Positions 1-7,721 of a stretch of DNA of 64,000 nt are shown piece after piece; position 1 is the first letter of the stretch, and each line of letters opens with the position of its first letter. A program made the position numbers and the translations under genes. The stretch spans positions 2,979,501-3,043,500 of the forward strand of contig NC_011898.1 of NCBI RefSeq assembly GCF_000022065.1, given 5' to 3'. The notes under the pieces were generated by a model. The model did not search any database, had not been told where the DNA came from, and saw only the letters and a program-made list of their open reading frames with translations. This DNA comes from Ruminiclostridium cellulolyticum H10. GTDB taxonomy: Bacteria; Bacillota; Clostridia; Acetivibrionales; DSM-1351.

Positions 1-631
1 ACCAGTGTGCAAGAAGCGGTTGTCCTGTCCATCCTGCTCCCGGCCAATAGCTTCCCACTCCTGAAACAGCTCCTATATCATGGGTCCATACTATCTCAAG
101 CTTTTTTTCCTTAACATCTGCCTTTCCCCACGAAGGAGCTGTCCTATAGTTATTTCCTCTGAACGTAGTTACACCTTCAAGTTCCGAGTACATTTCAGGA
201 GAACCGAAAGCAAGGTTATAAGAAGGTTTGTAGCCTGACGTTACTTTGTTGCTGACCAGTCTCCAATATCTTATATTTCCGTCCTTGAATGTTTTCTTTA
301 TGGAACCGTCCCCCATAGCAGCCTTAGATATGAAGCTTGCCGGGTTCTTCCAAGAAACAAGAAGTTCATCAGGATTAGTACTTTCAGCCGGTTGCTTGGC
401 CTTATGGGTTTCCTCCGCCGGAACGTTTTCAGTCACGGTACCTGTAGTATCAGACACAGTGGCAGTTGCAGAGGGTGTCGAAGCTGTCTGCGGCGTTTTA
501 TTTAAATCTTTTTGGGGAAACTTCCCTATATATATCAGGTATATTGCTGTCATAGCTACTAATAAAGCAAGTAAACCAACAACTAATGCGGGAAGCAGCT
601 TATTAACATTTTTTCTTTTTTTTCTGCTCAT
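1..631 (-). CDS. Membrane-anchored protein, N-terminal part (probable extracellular beta-propeller)
   Basis: Open reading frame of 210 codons that runs off the left edge without a stop, so only the N-terminus is visible. ATG at 631 is preceded by GGAGAT at good spacing. A basic start (MSRKKRKN) leads into one hydrophobic segment at about residues 12-35, then a Thr/Ser/Pro/Ala-rich linker to about residue 80, typical of a signal anchor with an extracellular domain. The visible domain has spaced Trp/Gly motifs such as TTFRGNNYR and YWPGAGWTGQPLL, which recall the first blades of PQQ-type (BamB-like) beta-propeller proteins of clostridia; that family call is from memory and tentative. It is divergent from the ATPase gene at 908. 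Confidence 0.75.
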   Translation of the reverse strand, partial: MSRKKRKNVNKLLPALVVGLLALLVAMTAIYLIYIGKFPQKDLNKTPQTASTPSATATVSDTTGTVTENVPAEETHKAKQPAESTNPDELLVSWKNPASFISKAAMGDGSIKKTFKDGNIRYWRLVSNKVTSGYKPSYNLAFGSPEMYSELEGVTTFRGNNYRTAPSWGKADVKEKKLEIVWTHDIGAVSGVGSYWPGAGWTGQPLLAHW

Positions 632-735
632 TTTCTATCTCCGTTTAAATTTACCATTTTGGCCACATTTGGCATATCCTTATCTTACTTATTATATCAG
701 ACTGGTAAAGATAATTATATTTCTTTTTGTTAAAA

Positions 736-756
736 ATGTTGTAACCTTTACAACAT
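736..756. promoter_or_regulatory. Perfect 21-bp palindrome, candidate operator
   Basis: ATGTTGTAA, three central bases, TTACAACAT: two perfect 9-bp half sites in the 276-bp gap between the divergent genes at 631 (minus) and 908 (plus). The length and symmetry are those of a dimeric repressor site. It lies about 95 bases upstream of the ATPase promoter and is closer to the minus-strand gene. No regulator gene is adjacent. Confidence 0.5.
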
Positions 757-851
757 ATATTTGTTAATTTTTTACATACATCCTATATCTTAAACTTTCC
801 CAATTTCTTTCGAATACAATCTATTTAAATAGTAAAAATTAATTATGTATC

Positions 852-880
852 TGGACAATTCTTCTTAACCTAATTATAAT
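852..880 (+). promoter_or_regulatory. Sigma-A type promoter of the P-type ATPase gene
   Basis: TGGACA (852-857), 17-base spacer, TATAAT (875-880). The start of transcription would be near 887, giving a leader of about 20 bases that holds the GGGGG ribosome binding site. Confidence 0.6.
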
Positions 881-907
881 TAGTAGAAATAATAAAGGGG
901 GAAGTAA

Positions 908-3517
908 ATGAATAACTACTACAACCTGTCAACCGAAGAAGTTTTAAAAAAGCTCACCACCGGTATGGAAGGTATTCCTGATAAAGAAATAGACCGTCTA
1001 AGGACGAAATACGGATTTAATGAACTGAAAGCTGAGAATAAGGCAGGATTCTTTAAAGTATTTTTCAGTCAGTTTAAAGACTTCCTGGTAATAATTCTTC
1101 TTATAGCGGGTGTTATCTCACTGTTTCTCAAGGATTATGAAAGTGCAACAGTAATTTTTGCAGTAACTATACTTAATTCTATTTTAGGCACCGTACAACA
1201 CTTTAAGGCTGAAAAGTCCCTTGATAGCTTAAAAACTCTGTCATCTCCCGTAGCAAAAGTTATAAGAAATAATGAAAAACTTGAAATACCCTCCCGTGAG
1301 GTGTTAGTTGGTGATATACTTTTGCTTGAAGCAGGCGATTTTGTAAGTGCTGACGGAAGAATTCTTGAAAACTACAGCCTGCAGGTCAACGAAAGCTCTC
1401 TTACAGGAGAATCTGAAAGTGTACTCAAAGATACCGACGTAATTAAAGATACTGATATAGCTATTGGTGACAGGAAGAATATGGTGTTTACCGGCAGCCT
1501 TATTACCTACGGAAGGGCTGTAGTTGCCGTTACTGATATAGGAATGTCAACAGAGCTTGGCAGAATCGCACATTTAATGGAGTCTGCACAAAGTAAGCAA
1601 ACCCCTCTGCAGGTAAGTCTTGACAAGTTTGGTAAAAAATTGGCTGTTGCCATACTTTTTCTTTGCGGATTAATATTTGCAGCAACTGTTTTTAGAGGTT
1701 ACTCGCTTATTGACTCTTTTATGTTCGCAATAGCACTGGCTGTTGCCGCCATTCCTGAAGCACTAAGTTCCATTGTTACGATTGTCCTTGCCATAGGCAC
1801 CCAGAAAATGGCAAGTGAAAATGCAATAGTCAGAAAACTTCACTCTGTAGAGAGCCTTGGAAGTGTTTCTGTAATTTGCTCTGATAAGACTGGTACTTTG
1901 ACACAAAACAAAATGGTTGCTGAAAAGGTATTTGTTGATTCAAAGGTTCTGGAACCCGGCGGACTTTCCATGGAGGATAAACTCCAGAGGACTATTGTGA
2001 AAATGAGTGCTTTAGCCAGTGATGCTACTATAACCGGAGACAAGGGCGTTGGGGATCCTACTGAAATTGCTTTTATAAAGCTTGCAAATAATTACGGCTT
2101 TGAAGAAGAAGACCTTCGTAAGGAATATCCCAGACTTTCAGAAGTTCCCTTTGATTCAGACAGAAAGCTCATGAGTACCTTTCACAACATCGAAGGACAG
2201 TACCTGATGTTTACAAAGGGTGCCCCTGATATTATCCTTGAAAGAGTAAGCAGCTTCGCTGAAGAAAACGGAGAAAGGCCCGTATCCAAGAGTGATATTG
2301 AGATGATAGAAAAGATAAACAGGGACTTCTCAAATGAAGGTTTAAGAGTTCTTGCATTTGCTTTTAAGAAGTTTGATTCTCAGGTTTCTATTTCTACCAA
2401 TGATGAAAAAGATCTTACCTTTATGGGTTTAATTGCAATGATTGATCCTCCCCGCGAGGAATCAAAGCTTGCAGTTGCAGACTGTATTAAAGCAGGAATT
2501 AAGCCTGTAATGATAACGGGCGACCACAAAATTACGGCATCTGCAATAGCAAGACAAATCGGTATTATGAATGAAAACGGAAGAGCTGTTGAAGGTACTG
2601 ATGTAGAGAAAATGACCGATGAAGAACTTAGAAATAATGTTGAGAACATATCGGTTTATGCCCGTGTATCTCCTGAACATAAAATAAGAATAGTAAAAGC
2701 GTGGCAGGACAAGGGAAATGTTGTGGCAATGACCGGAGACGGTGTAAACGATGCTCCTGCACTGAAACAGGCTGATATAGGTGTAGCTATGGGGAAAGTC
2801 GGTACTGAGGTTGCAAAGGATGCCGCTTCCATGATTCTGGTAGACGATAATTTCGCCACTATTGTTAAAGCTGTGTCAAACGGTCGGAGTATATATACAA
2901 ATATCAAAAATTCCATAAAATTTTTGCTTTCAGGAAATACTGCTGGAATACTTGCTGTTCTGTATACGTCCATTCTGGCACTTCCACTCCCTTTTACAGC
3001 AATGCACCTATTGTTTATAAACCTCCTTACCGACTCTATGCCCGCAATAGCCCTTGGTTTGGAGCCTTACAGAAAAGATGTGCTGAAATCCAAGCCTCGT
3101 GATATTAACGAACCTCTGTTGAGCAAAGGATTTCTATTCCATGTTCTTTTTGAGGGTGCGGTTATCGCCGCAAGTACCCTTGCAGCATTTTATTACGGGT
3201 TGAATAAGGGTGGTGCCACACTTGCCAGTACCATGGCTTTTGCTGTACTTGCTCTGTCACGTATGATACATGGCTTTAACTGCCGCTCCAAGTATCCTAT
3301 ATACAGAATAGGCATATTCTCAAACAAATTTATCTGGGGTGCTTTATTTATAGGAGTTATATTGCTAGGATTGGTACTGTTTGTTCCTCTATTTCAAAGC
3401 CTTTTTACAATTAATCCTGATGTATTGAAAAATTTAGGTGTAATCGTTATTCTCTCATTGGTTCCATTGGTTGTAATTCAAATTTACAAGGCTATCAGAA
3501 CCAGCATTGAGAAATAA
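908..3517 (+). CDS. Cation-translocating P-type ATPase, calcium type (P2)
   Basis: 869 residues, full length for a P2-type ATPase. It would pump Ca2+ (or a related divalent cation) out of the cytoplasm using ATP. Domains in order: N-terminal cation-ATPase domain (about 5-70), M1-M2, actuator domain with LTGES near 164, M3-M4 with the PEAL motif near 285, phosphorylation site DKTGT with Asp near 326, nucleotide-binding domain, hinge TGDGVND near 609, then M5-M10. M6 carries NLLTD, as in calcium pumps. In M5 the Asn of NTAG is present but the Glu found four residues further on in two-site SERCA pumps is Ala, which suggests single-site (PMCA/PMR1-like) transport; this is inference. ATG has a strong GGGGG ribosome binding site. 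Monocistronic or with the small gene at 3601. Confidence 0.93.
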   Translation: MNNYYNLSTEEVLKKLTTGMEGIPDKEIDRLRTKYGFNELKAENKAGFFKVFFSQFKDFLVIILLIAGVISLFLKDYESATVIFAVTILNSILGTVQHFKAEKSLDSLKTLSSPVAKVIRNNEKLEIPSREVLVGDILLLEAGDFVSADGRILENYSLQVNESSLTGESESVLKDTDVIKDTDIAIGDRKNMVFTGSLITYGRAVVAVTDIGMSTELGRIAHLMESAQSKQTPLQVSLDKFGKKLAVAILFLCGLIFAATVFRGYSLIDSFMFAIALAVAAIPEALSSIVTIVLAIGTQKMASENAIVRKLHSVESLGSVSVICSDKTGTLTQNKMVAEKVFVDSKVLEPGGLSMEDKLQRTIVKMSALASDATITGDKGVGDPTEIAFIKLANNYGFEEEDLRKEYPRLSEVPFDSDRKLMSTFHNIEGQYLMFTKGAPDIILERVSSFAEENGERPVSKSDIEMIEKINRDFSNEGLRVLAFAFKKFDSQVSISTNDEKDLTFMGLIAMIDPPREESKLAVADCIKAGIKPVMITGDHKITASAIARQIGIMNENGRAVEGTDVEKMTDEELRNNVENISVYARVSPEHKIRIVKAWQDKGNVVAMTGDGVNDAPALKQADIGVAMGKVGTEVAKDAASMILVDDNFATIVKAVSNGRSIYTNIKNSIKFLLSGNTAGILAVLYTSILALPLPFTAMHLLFINLLTDSMPAIALGLEPYRKDVLKSKPRDINEPLLSKGFLFHVLFEGAVIAASTLAAFYYGLNKGGATLASTMAFAVLALSRMIHGFNCRSKYPIYRIGIFSNKFIWGALFIGVILLGLVLFVPLFQSLFTINPDVLKNLGVIVILSLVPLVVIQIYKAIRTSIEK

Positions 3518-3600
3518 TAGATTATGCAAAATGTATAGAAAATTAAAATGACCAAACAATAAAACTGTACACAAATCTTGTTCAGGGAGGTCATTACTAG

Positions 3601-3729
3601 ATGGGAAAAAATAAAAGTACAAAATCAGATGGTGTGGAATTCTTTTCTGACACACAGAATCTAGGAACCGAGAAACGAATTTCAAAGGGGAATATTAAAA
3701 AGTCAGTTTTGGAGACCAAAACCAAATAA
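3601..3729 (+). CDS. Small hypothetical protein, 42 residues
   Basis: ATG preceded by GGGAGGT ten bases upstream; the frame ends just before a strong terminator. The product is short, Lys/Ser/Thr-rich and soluble (begins MGKNKSTKSDGVEFF, ends KSVLETKTK). I do not recognise a family. Its position 83 bases after the ATPase suggests read-through expression, or its own promoter. Good ribosome binding site plus terminator right after the stop is the main evidence that it is a gene. Confidence 0.55.
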   Translation: MGKNKSTKSDGVEFFSDTQNLGTEKRISKGNIKKSVLETKTK

Positions 3730-3730
3730 G

Positions 3731-3773
3731 CAAACAAAAAGTACCGGCCTATTAAGCCGGTACTTTTTGTTTG
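3731..3773. terminator. Bidirectional intrinsic terminator
   Basis: Perfect 18-bp stem (3731-3748 with 3756-3773) and a 7-base loop; the outer part is A-rich on one side and T-rich on the other, so it works for the plus genes on the left and the hydrogenase operon on the right. Confidence 0.9.
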
Positions 3774-3798
3774 ATAGATATATTATGCCTCAATTAAA

Positions 3799-5523
3799 TT
3801 ATCTTGCTGTATAATGTGTATGAAGTAACTTGTGAGCCTTGTGTCCGCCTGCTTCGCCAAGGTACTCTGCATACAGCTTCTGTATCTTCGGATTTTCATG
3901 TGACTTTCTCTTTTCACATGACACATCTATATTATAAAGTCCCTTGATTCTTGCAGCCTTAACATCATCTGTAGTTGACTTGTCCTTGATGATTGGCTGT
4001 CCTCCGCCGTTTATACATCCTCCTTCACAGCCCATTACTTCTATGAAGTGGTAATTTGCTTCTCCGGCTCTTATTTTATCAAGAAGCTTTGATGCATTTC
4101 CTGTACCATTGGCAACAGCTACCTTTATTTCCATTCCGGCAACATTTACCGTAGCTTCCTTGATTCCGTCCAGACCTCGTACAGCGGTATATTCTATGCA
4201 ATCCAGTGATTTACCTGTAAGCTTATCTGCAACTGTACGGAGGGCCGCCTCCATAACTCCTCCGGTATTACCGAATATGGTTCCTGCACCGGAATATGTT
4301 CCCAAAATACTATCCTGCTTACTGTCTTCAAGCTCTTCAAATTTGATTCCAGCCTGTCTTATCATCTTTGCAAGCTCTCTTGTAGTTATAACAGCATCAA
4401 TATCCTTTAGTCCGTCAACGCTCATTTCTTCCCTGTCTGCCTCATATTTTTTCGCAGTACACGGCATTACAGATACTACAAACACCTTCCTTGGGTCAAC
4501 ATCTGCCTTGGTCGGATAGTATGACTTTGCGATCGCACCGAACATCTGCTGCGGTGATTTACACGAGGAAAGGTTTTCTATAAAATCATGGTAATTGTGC
4601 TCGCAATACTTTATCCACCCCGGTGAACAGGATGTAATTAACGGGAGCTTTCCGCCGTTTTGGATTCTGTTTATAAGCTCATTGCCTTCTTCAATTATTG
4701 TAAGATCTGCACTGAAGTTGGTGTCAAATACCTTGTCAAACCCCAATCTTCTGAGTGCTGCAACCATTTTGCCTTCAACATTTGTTCCCGGAGCAAATCC
4801 GAACTCTTCTCCAAGAGCAACTCTAACAGCAGGAGCAGTCTGAACAACTACGTGCAGATCAGGATTTTCAAGAGCCTTCCAAACCTTTTCAGTATCGTCT
4901 CTCTCCTGTAATGCCCCAACAGGACATATCTTAATACACTGACCGCAGTTGATGCACTCCTGGCTTGCAAGCCCTTCTTCATATGCAGTTGTAACTGTCA
5001 TATTTGCACCACGGAAAGCAAAGTCGATAGCACTTACGTCCTGTATCTTTGAACAGACACTTACACATCTTCCACAAAGAACACATTTGTTAGGGTCTCT
5101 TACGATAGGGCCGGAAGTATCAAGACATCCCTTATCAACCTTTCCTTCATATGGGATTGTATCTATTCCGTTGTCATTGCAAAGTGTCTGAAGCTCACAC
5201 TTTAAGTTCCTTGGACATGAAAGGCATTCTCTGTTATGGTTTGCCATAATCAGTTCAAGTATGTTCTTTCTTGCTTCTCTTACCGCACTGCTAGCAGTTT
5301 TTACTACGATACCTTCGAATACCTTGGTTGCACATGCAGGATGGAGACCTCTCCAGCCTTCCACCTCAACAACGCAAACCCTACATGAGCCGGGCTCGTT
5401 GATACCCTTCATGAAACACAGGGTTGGAATATCAATATTCAGCTTTTTAGCAGCCTCAAGAATTGTAGTATTCTTGGGCACAGTAATGTCAAATCCATCT
5501 ATTTTCAAATTAACCATATCCAT
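3799..5523 (-). CDS. hydA: [FeFe]-hydrogenase catalytic subunit of a trimeric NAD(P)-linked hydrogenase
   Basis: 574 residues. Makes or oxidises H2 at the H-cluster and passes electrons through Fe-S clusters to the HydB/HydC flavoprotein partners. N-terminal 2Fe-2S domain with Cys near 36, 47, 50 and 64; a Cys3His cluster around HNRECLSCPRNLKC; two 4Fe-4S motifs (CVLCGRCVSVC and CINCGQCIKIC); then the H-cluster signatures TSCSPGW, MPCTAKKYE and VMGCEGGCINGGG. All key cysteines are present. It ends the operon; ATG is 2 bases after the hydB stop, with AGGT upstream. Family: HydA/HndD-type, soluble and cytoplasmic. In such trimers H2 is formed from NADH, often together with reduced ferredoxin (electron bifurcation); whether this one bifurcates cannot be read from the sequence. 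Confidence 0.95.
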   Translation of the reverse strand: MDMVNLKIDGFDITVPKNTTILEAAKKLNIDIPTLCFMKGINEPGSCRVCVVEVEGWRGLHPACATKVFEGIVVKTASSAVREARKNILELIMANHNRECLSCPRNLKCELQTLCNDNGIDTIPYEGKVDKGCLDTSGPIVRDPNKCVLCGRCVSVCSKIQDVSAIDFAFRGANMTVTTAYEEGLASQECINCGQCIKICPVGALQERDDTEKVWKALENPDLHVVVQTAPAVRVALGEEFGFAPGTNVEGKMVAALRRLGFDKVFDTNFSADLTIIEEGNELINRIQNGGKLPLITSCSPGWIKYCEHNYHDFIENLSSCKSPQQMFGAIAKSYYPTKADVDPRKVFVVSVMPCTAKKYEADREEMSVDGLKDIDAVITTRELAKMIRQAGIKFEELEDSKQDSILGTYSGAGTIFGNTGGVMEAALRTVADKLTGKSLDCIEYTAVRGLDGIKEATVNVAGMEIKVAVANGTGNASKLLDKIRAGEANYHFIEVMGCEGGCINGGGQPIIKDKSTTDDVKAARIKGLYNIDVSCEKRKSHENPKIQKLYAEYLGEAGGHKAHKLLHTHYTAR

Positions 5524-5525
5524 AA

Positions 5526-6815
5526 TTATTTACCTGCCTTTCCAGACATGCTGCACACTCCGGCTCTGCATTTTCCGTTAATATGCTCTAAAAATTCTTC
5601 TTCAAAATACTTAACCAGTGTTATCAATGGCATAGGAGCACTTTGACCCAATCCGCAGAAACTTGTTGTCTTCATAGTTTGTGCAAGACTATTCATTTTA
5701 TTAAAATCAGCCATAGTAGCAGTTCCTTCTGTCATCTTGTCCAGAATTTCAACCAGTCTGTAGTTACCTTCCCTGCAAGGTGTACATTTACCGCAAGATT
5801 CCTCCTCAAAGAATTCTATAACGGTTTTCAGGTAATCTACTGCACAGTGTGTTTCATCTACAACAAGTACCGCACCTGAACCAAGCGAGAAACCTGCTTT
5901 TTTCAAATCATTATAGCATATCTTTGTATCAATCATGCTTTCAGGGAAACAGCTTCCCGAAGAACCCCCAAGGTGAACAAATTTCAGCTTGCGTCCGTTA
6001 GCCACTCCTCCGCCCAGGTTATATATAAGTTCTCTCAAAGTTGTTCCGAAAGGTATTTCGTAAACTCCTCTGTTGTTAACATTACCAGAGAGACACATTA
6101 GTTTTGTCCCTCCGCTGTACTCAGTTCCCATAGAACTGAATTTCTCCCCGCCGTCCTTTATTATCCACGGAATACATGAATAGGTTTCAACGTTGTTGAG
6201 TATTGTGGGCATTTGATATAAACCGCAGTTCTTGATGTAGGGCGGCTTTTGTCTTGGCCTGCCAGTCTTTCCTTCGATTGATTCAACCAAGGCTGTATTT
6301 TCACCACAAACATACGCACCTGCTCCCGAAACAACCTTGAGTTCAAAATCAAAGCCTTCTCTTCCTAAAATATTCTTGCCCAAATATCCGGCTTTTTTTG
6401 CGTTTTCTATAGCACTTCTTACTATTTTCTGAATGGCAGTGTACTCGCCTCTGATATAGATATACCCTTCCTTAGCACCCATTATATATGCACCGATAGT
6501 CATACCCTCAATCAATTCTAACGGGTCTTCAGACAATATATGTTTATCCTTAAATGTTCCGGGTTCGCCTTCATCGGCATTACAAACCATGTATTTTGGT
6601 CCTCTTTGAATAGCATATGCCTGTTCCCACTTGATTCCGGTAGGATAAGCTGCACCGCCCCTTCCAAAAAGGTTTGCCTTCTTTATTTCCTCTATTGCGT
6701 CAAGGTGTTCCATTGACATTGCTTTTTTCAAGCCTTCATAACCGCCGGCCTGTACATATTCTTCAACACTATCGGGTTTAATTATCCCAAATCTCGCACT
6801 TAATACCTTATCCAT
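5526..6815 (-). CDS. hydB: Hydrogenase NuoF-like flavoprotein subunit, short form
   Basis: 429 residues; binds FMN and NAD(H) and links pyridine nucleotide to the hydrogenase. GRGGAAYPTG, the NADEGEPGT motif, a Gly-rich NAD/FMN region and the SCGKCTPCREG ... FCGLG cluster ligands (near 341-390) are all visible. Typical HydB/HndC proteins are longer: they carry an N-terminal thioredoxin-like 2Fe-2S domain and a C-terminal pair of 4Fe-4S clusters. Here the protein begins directly with the FMN domain and stops a few residues after KCRAGVC, so both extensions are missing. The ATG overlaps the hydC stop by 8 bases and has a GGGAGGG ribosome binding site. Confidence 0.93.
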   Translation of the reverse strand: MDKVLSARFGIIKPDSVEEYVQAGGYEGLKKAMSMEHLDAIEEIKKANLFGRGGAAYPTGIKWEQAYAIQRGPKYMVCNADEGEPGTFKDKHILSEDPLELIEGMTIGAYIMGAKEGYIYIRGEYTAIQKIVRSAIENAKKAGYLGKNILGREGFDFELKVVSGAGAYVCGENTALVESIEGKTGRPRQKPPYIKNCGLYQMPTILNNVETYSCIPWIIKDGGEKFSSMGTEYSGGTKLMCLSGNVNNRGVYEIPFGTTLRELIYNLGGGVANGRKLKFVHLGGSSGSCFPESMIDTKICYNDLKKAGFSLGSGAVLVVDETHCAVDYLKTVIEFFEEESCGKCTPCREGNYRLVEILDKMTEGTATMADFNKMNSLAQTMKTTSFCGLGQSAPMPLITLVKYFEEEFLEHINGKCRAGVCSMSGKAGK

Positions 6816-7299
6816 TATGTTGGCCCTCCCTGTAAGAGTCTACTATCTCTGATAATTTTTCAGATGTGAGATTACCATAAACCTTTTCTCCTATTTTTAT
6901 GGCTGGAGCTATATCACATGCACCAAAACAGCTGGACTGAATCAATGTAAATACTCTATCTTGAGTCGTCTGGCCCGGCTTTATGCCAAGCTTCTCTTCC
7001 AGCAGCTGTAATACATTTTTCGCTCCGGAAACATGACATGGTCCGCTTTTACATACTTCCACCAAATACCTGCCTCTTGGCTCGGTTCCAAACATAGAAT
7101 AAAAAGTAATTACACTATATACCTTGCTTACAGGCATATCCAGTGCTTCTGCTACAAACACAACCCATTCATGGGGCAGGGAATTAGTCCCCGACATACT
7201 TTGCAGTTCCAACATCACTTGAATAAGATTGTCTTTTGAATTGCCGTGGCGATTCAATATTTCCCTAACCTTCTCCATTTTTGCCCTCCCGCAGGCCAT
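6808..7299 (-). CDS. hydC: Hydrogenase NuoE-like 2Fe-2S subunit
   Basis: 163 residues, the usual length of the NuoE/HndA family. Thioredoxin-like fold with four ligands in CKSGPC near 83-88 and CFGAC near 126-130; it carries one 2Fe-2S cluster next to the flavin subunit. First gene of the operon. ATG at 7299 has GAGGGG 5 bases upstream; a second ATG at 7278 (MEKVREIL) also has a good GGGAGGG site, so the N-terminus could be 7 residues shorter. Expressed from the promoter at 7438-7466. Confidence 0.93.
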   Translation of the reverse strand: MACGRAKMEKVREILNRHGNSKDNLIQVMLELQSMSGTNSLPHEWVVFVAEALDMPVSKVYSVITFYSMFGTEPRGRYLVEVCKSGPCHVSGAKNVLQLLEEKLGIKPGQTTQDRVFTLIQSSCFGACDIAPAIKIGEKVYGNLTSEKLSEIVDSYREGQHNG

Positions 7300-7437
7300 T
7301 ACGACCCCTCATATAAAATTATTTTCCCCTTGCCACATTAATAAACAAGGAACAAAATACTATCCCTATAAGTACTTTGTATACAATTTAATTCTAGTAC
7401 CTTATCTATAATACGTTCTTTCTTTATTTCCATTAAT

Positions 7438-7466
7438 ATTGTAATTACTGTGGTTTGTATTGTCAA
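7438..7466 (-). promoter_or_regulatory. Near-consensus sigma-A promoter of the hydrogenase operon
   Basis: On the minus strand TTGACA (7466-7461), 17-base spacer, TACAAT (7443-7438). Transcription would start near 7431 and leave a leader of about 130 bases before hydC. I see no clear Rex-type TTGTTAA/TTAACAA site overlapping it. Confidence 0.7.
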
Positions 7467-7622
7467 TGAAAGTTTGATATTTTTTTCACAGAATTTTGCG
7501 AAGTATATTCGTTAATATTTACATTACTTAATTAAACGTGATTATTCAACTTATTTTGCTTATGCCATAATACCTAAACTCTTTACATGTGTTTATTTAC
7601 CCAAAAATGATACATGAACGTC

Positions 7623-7650
7623 AAAAAAACCAAAAGTGACAATTTTGGTT
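7623..7650 (-). terminator. Intrinsic terminator of the MutS-like gene
   Basis: Read on the minus strand: 8-bp stem AACCAAAA / TTTTGGTT (7650-7643 with 7635-7628) followed by a run of seven T. It lies 70 bases after the stop of the MutS-like gene. Confidence 0.65.
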
Positions 7651-7721
7651 CACTGTTGGTTTTCATTGCAGTTGTTTATCGGCGAACACATATATTTTGC
7701 AACAGCCCTACACTAAATCAT

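Larger units (their letters stand above)
7300..7721. other. Intergenic stretch between hydC and the MutS-like gene
   Basis: 422 AT-rich bases. They hold the hydrogenase promoter and leader (7300-7466), about 150 bases in which I see no gene or motif, and the terminator of the MutS-like gene at 7623-7650. Confidence 0.6.

Noticed and set aside
246-767. 173-codon plus-strand frame at the left edge
   Set aside because: It is the shadow of the minus-strand membrane protein (1-631), which has a proper ribosome binding site and coherent protein motifs.
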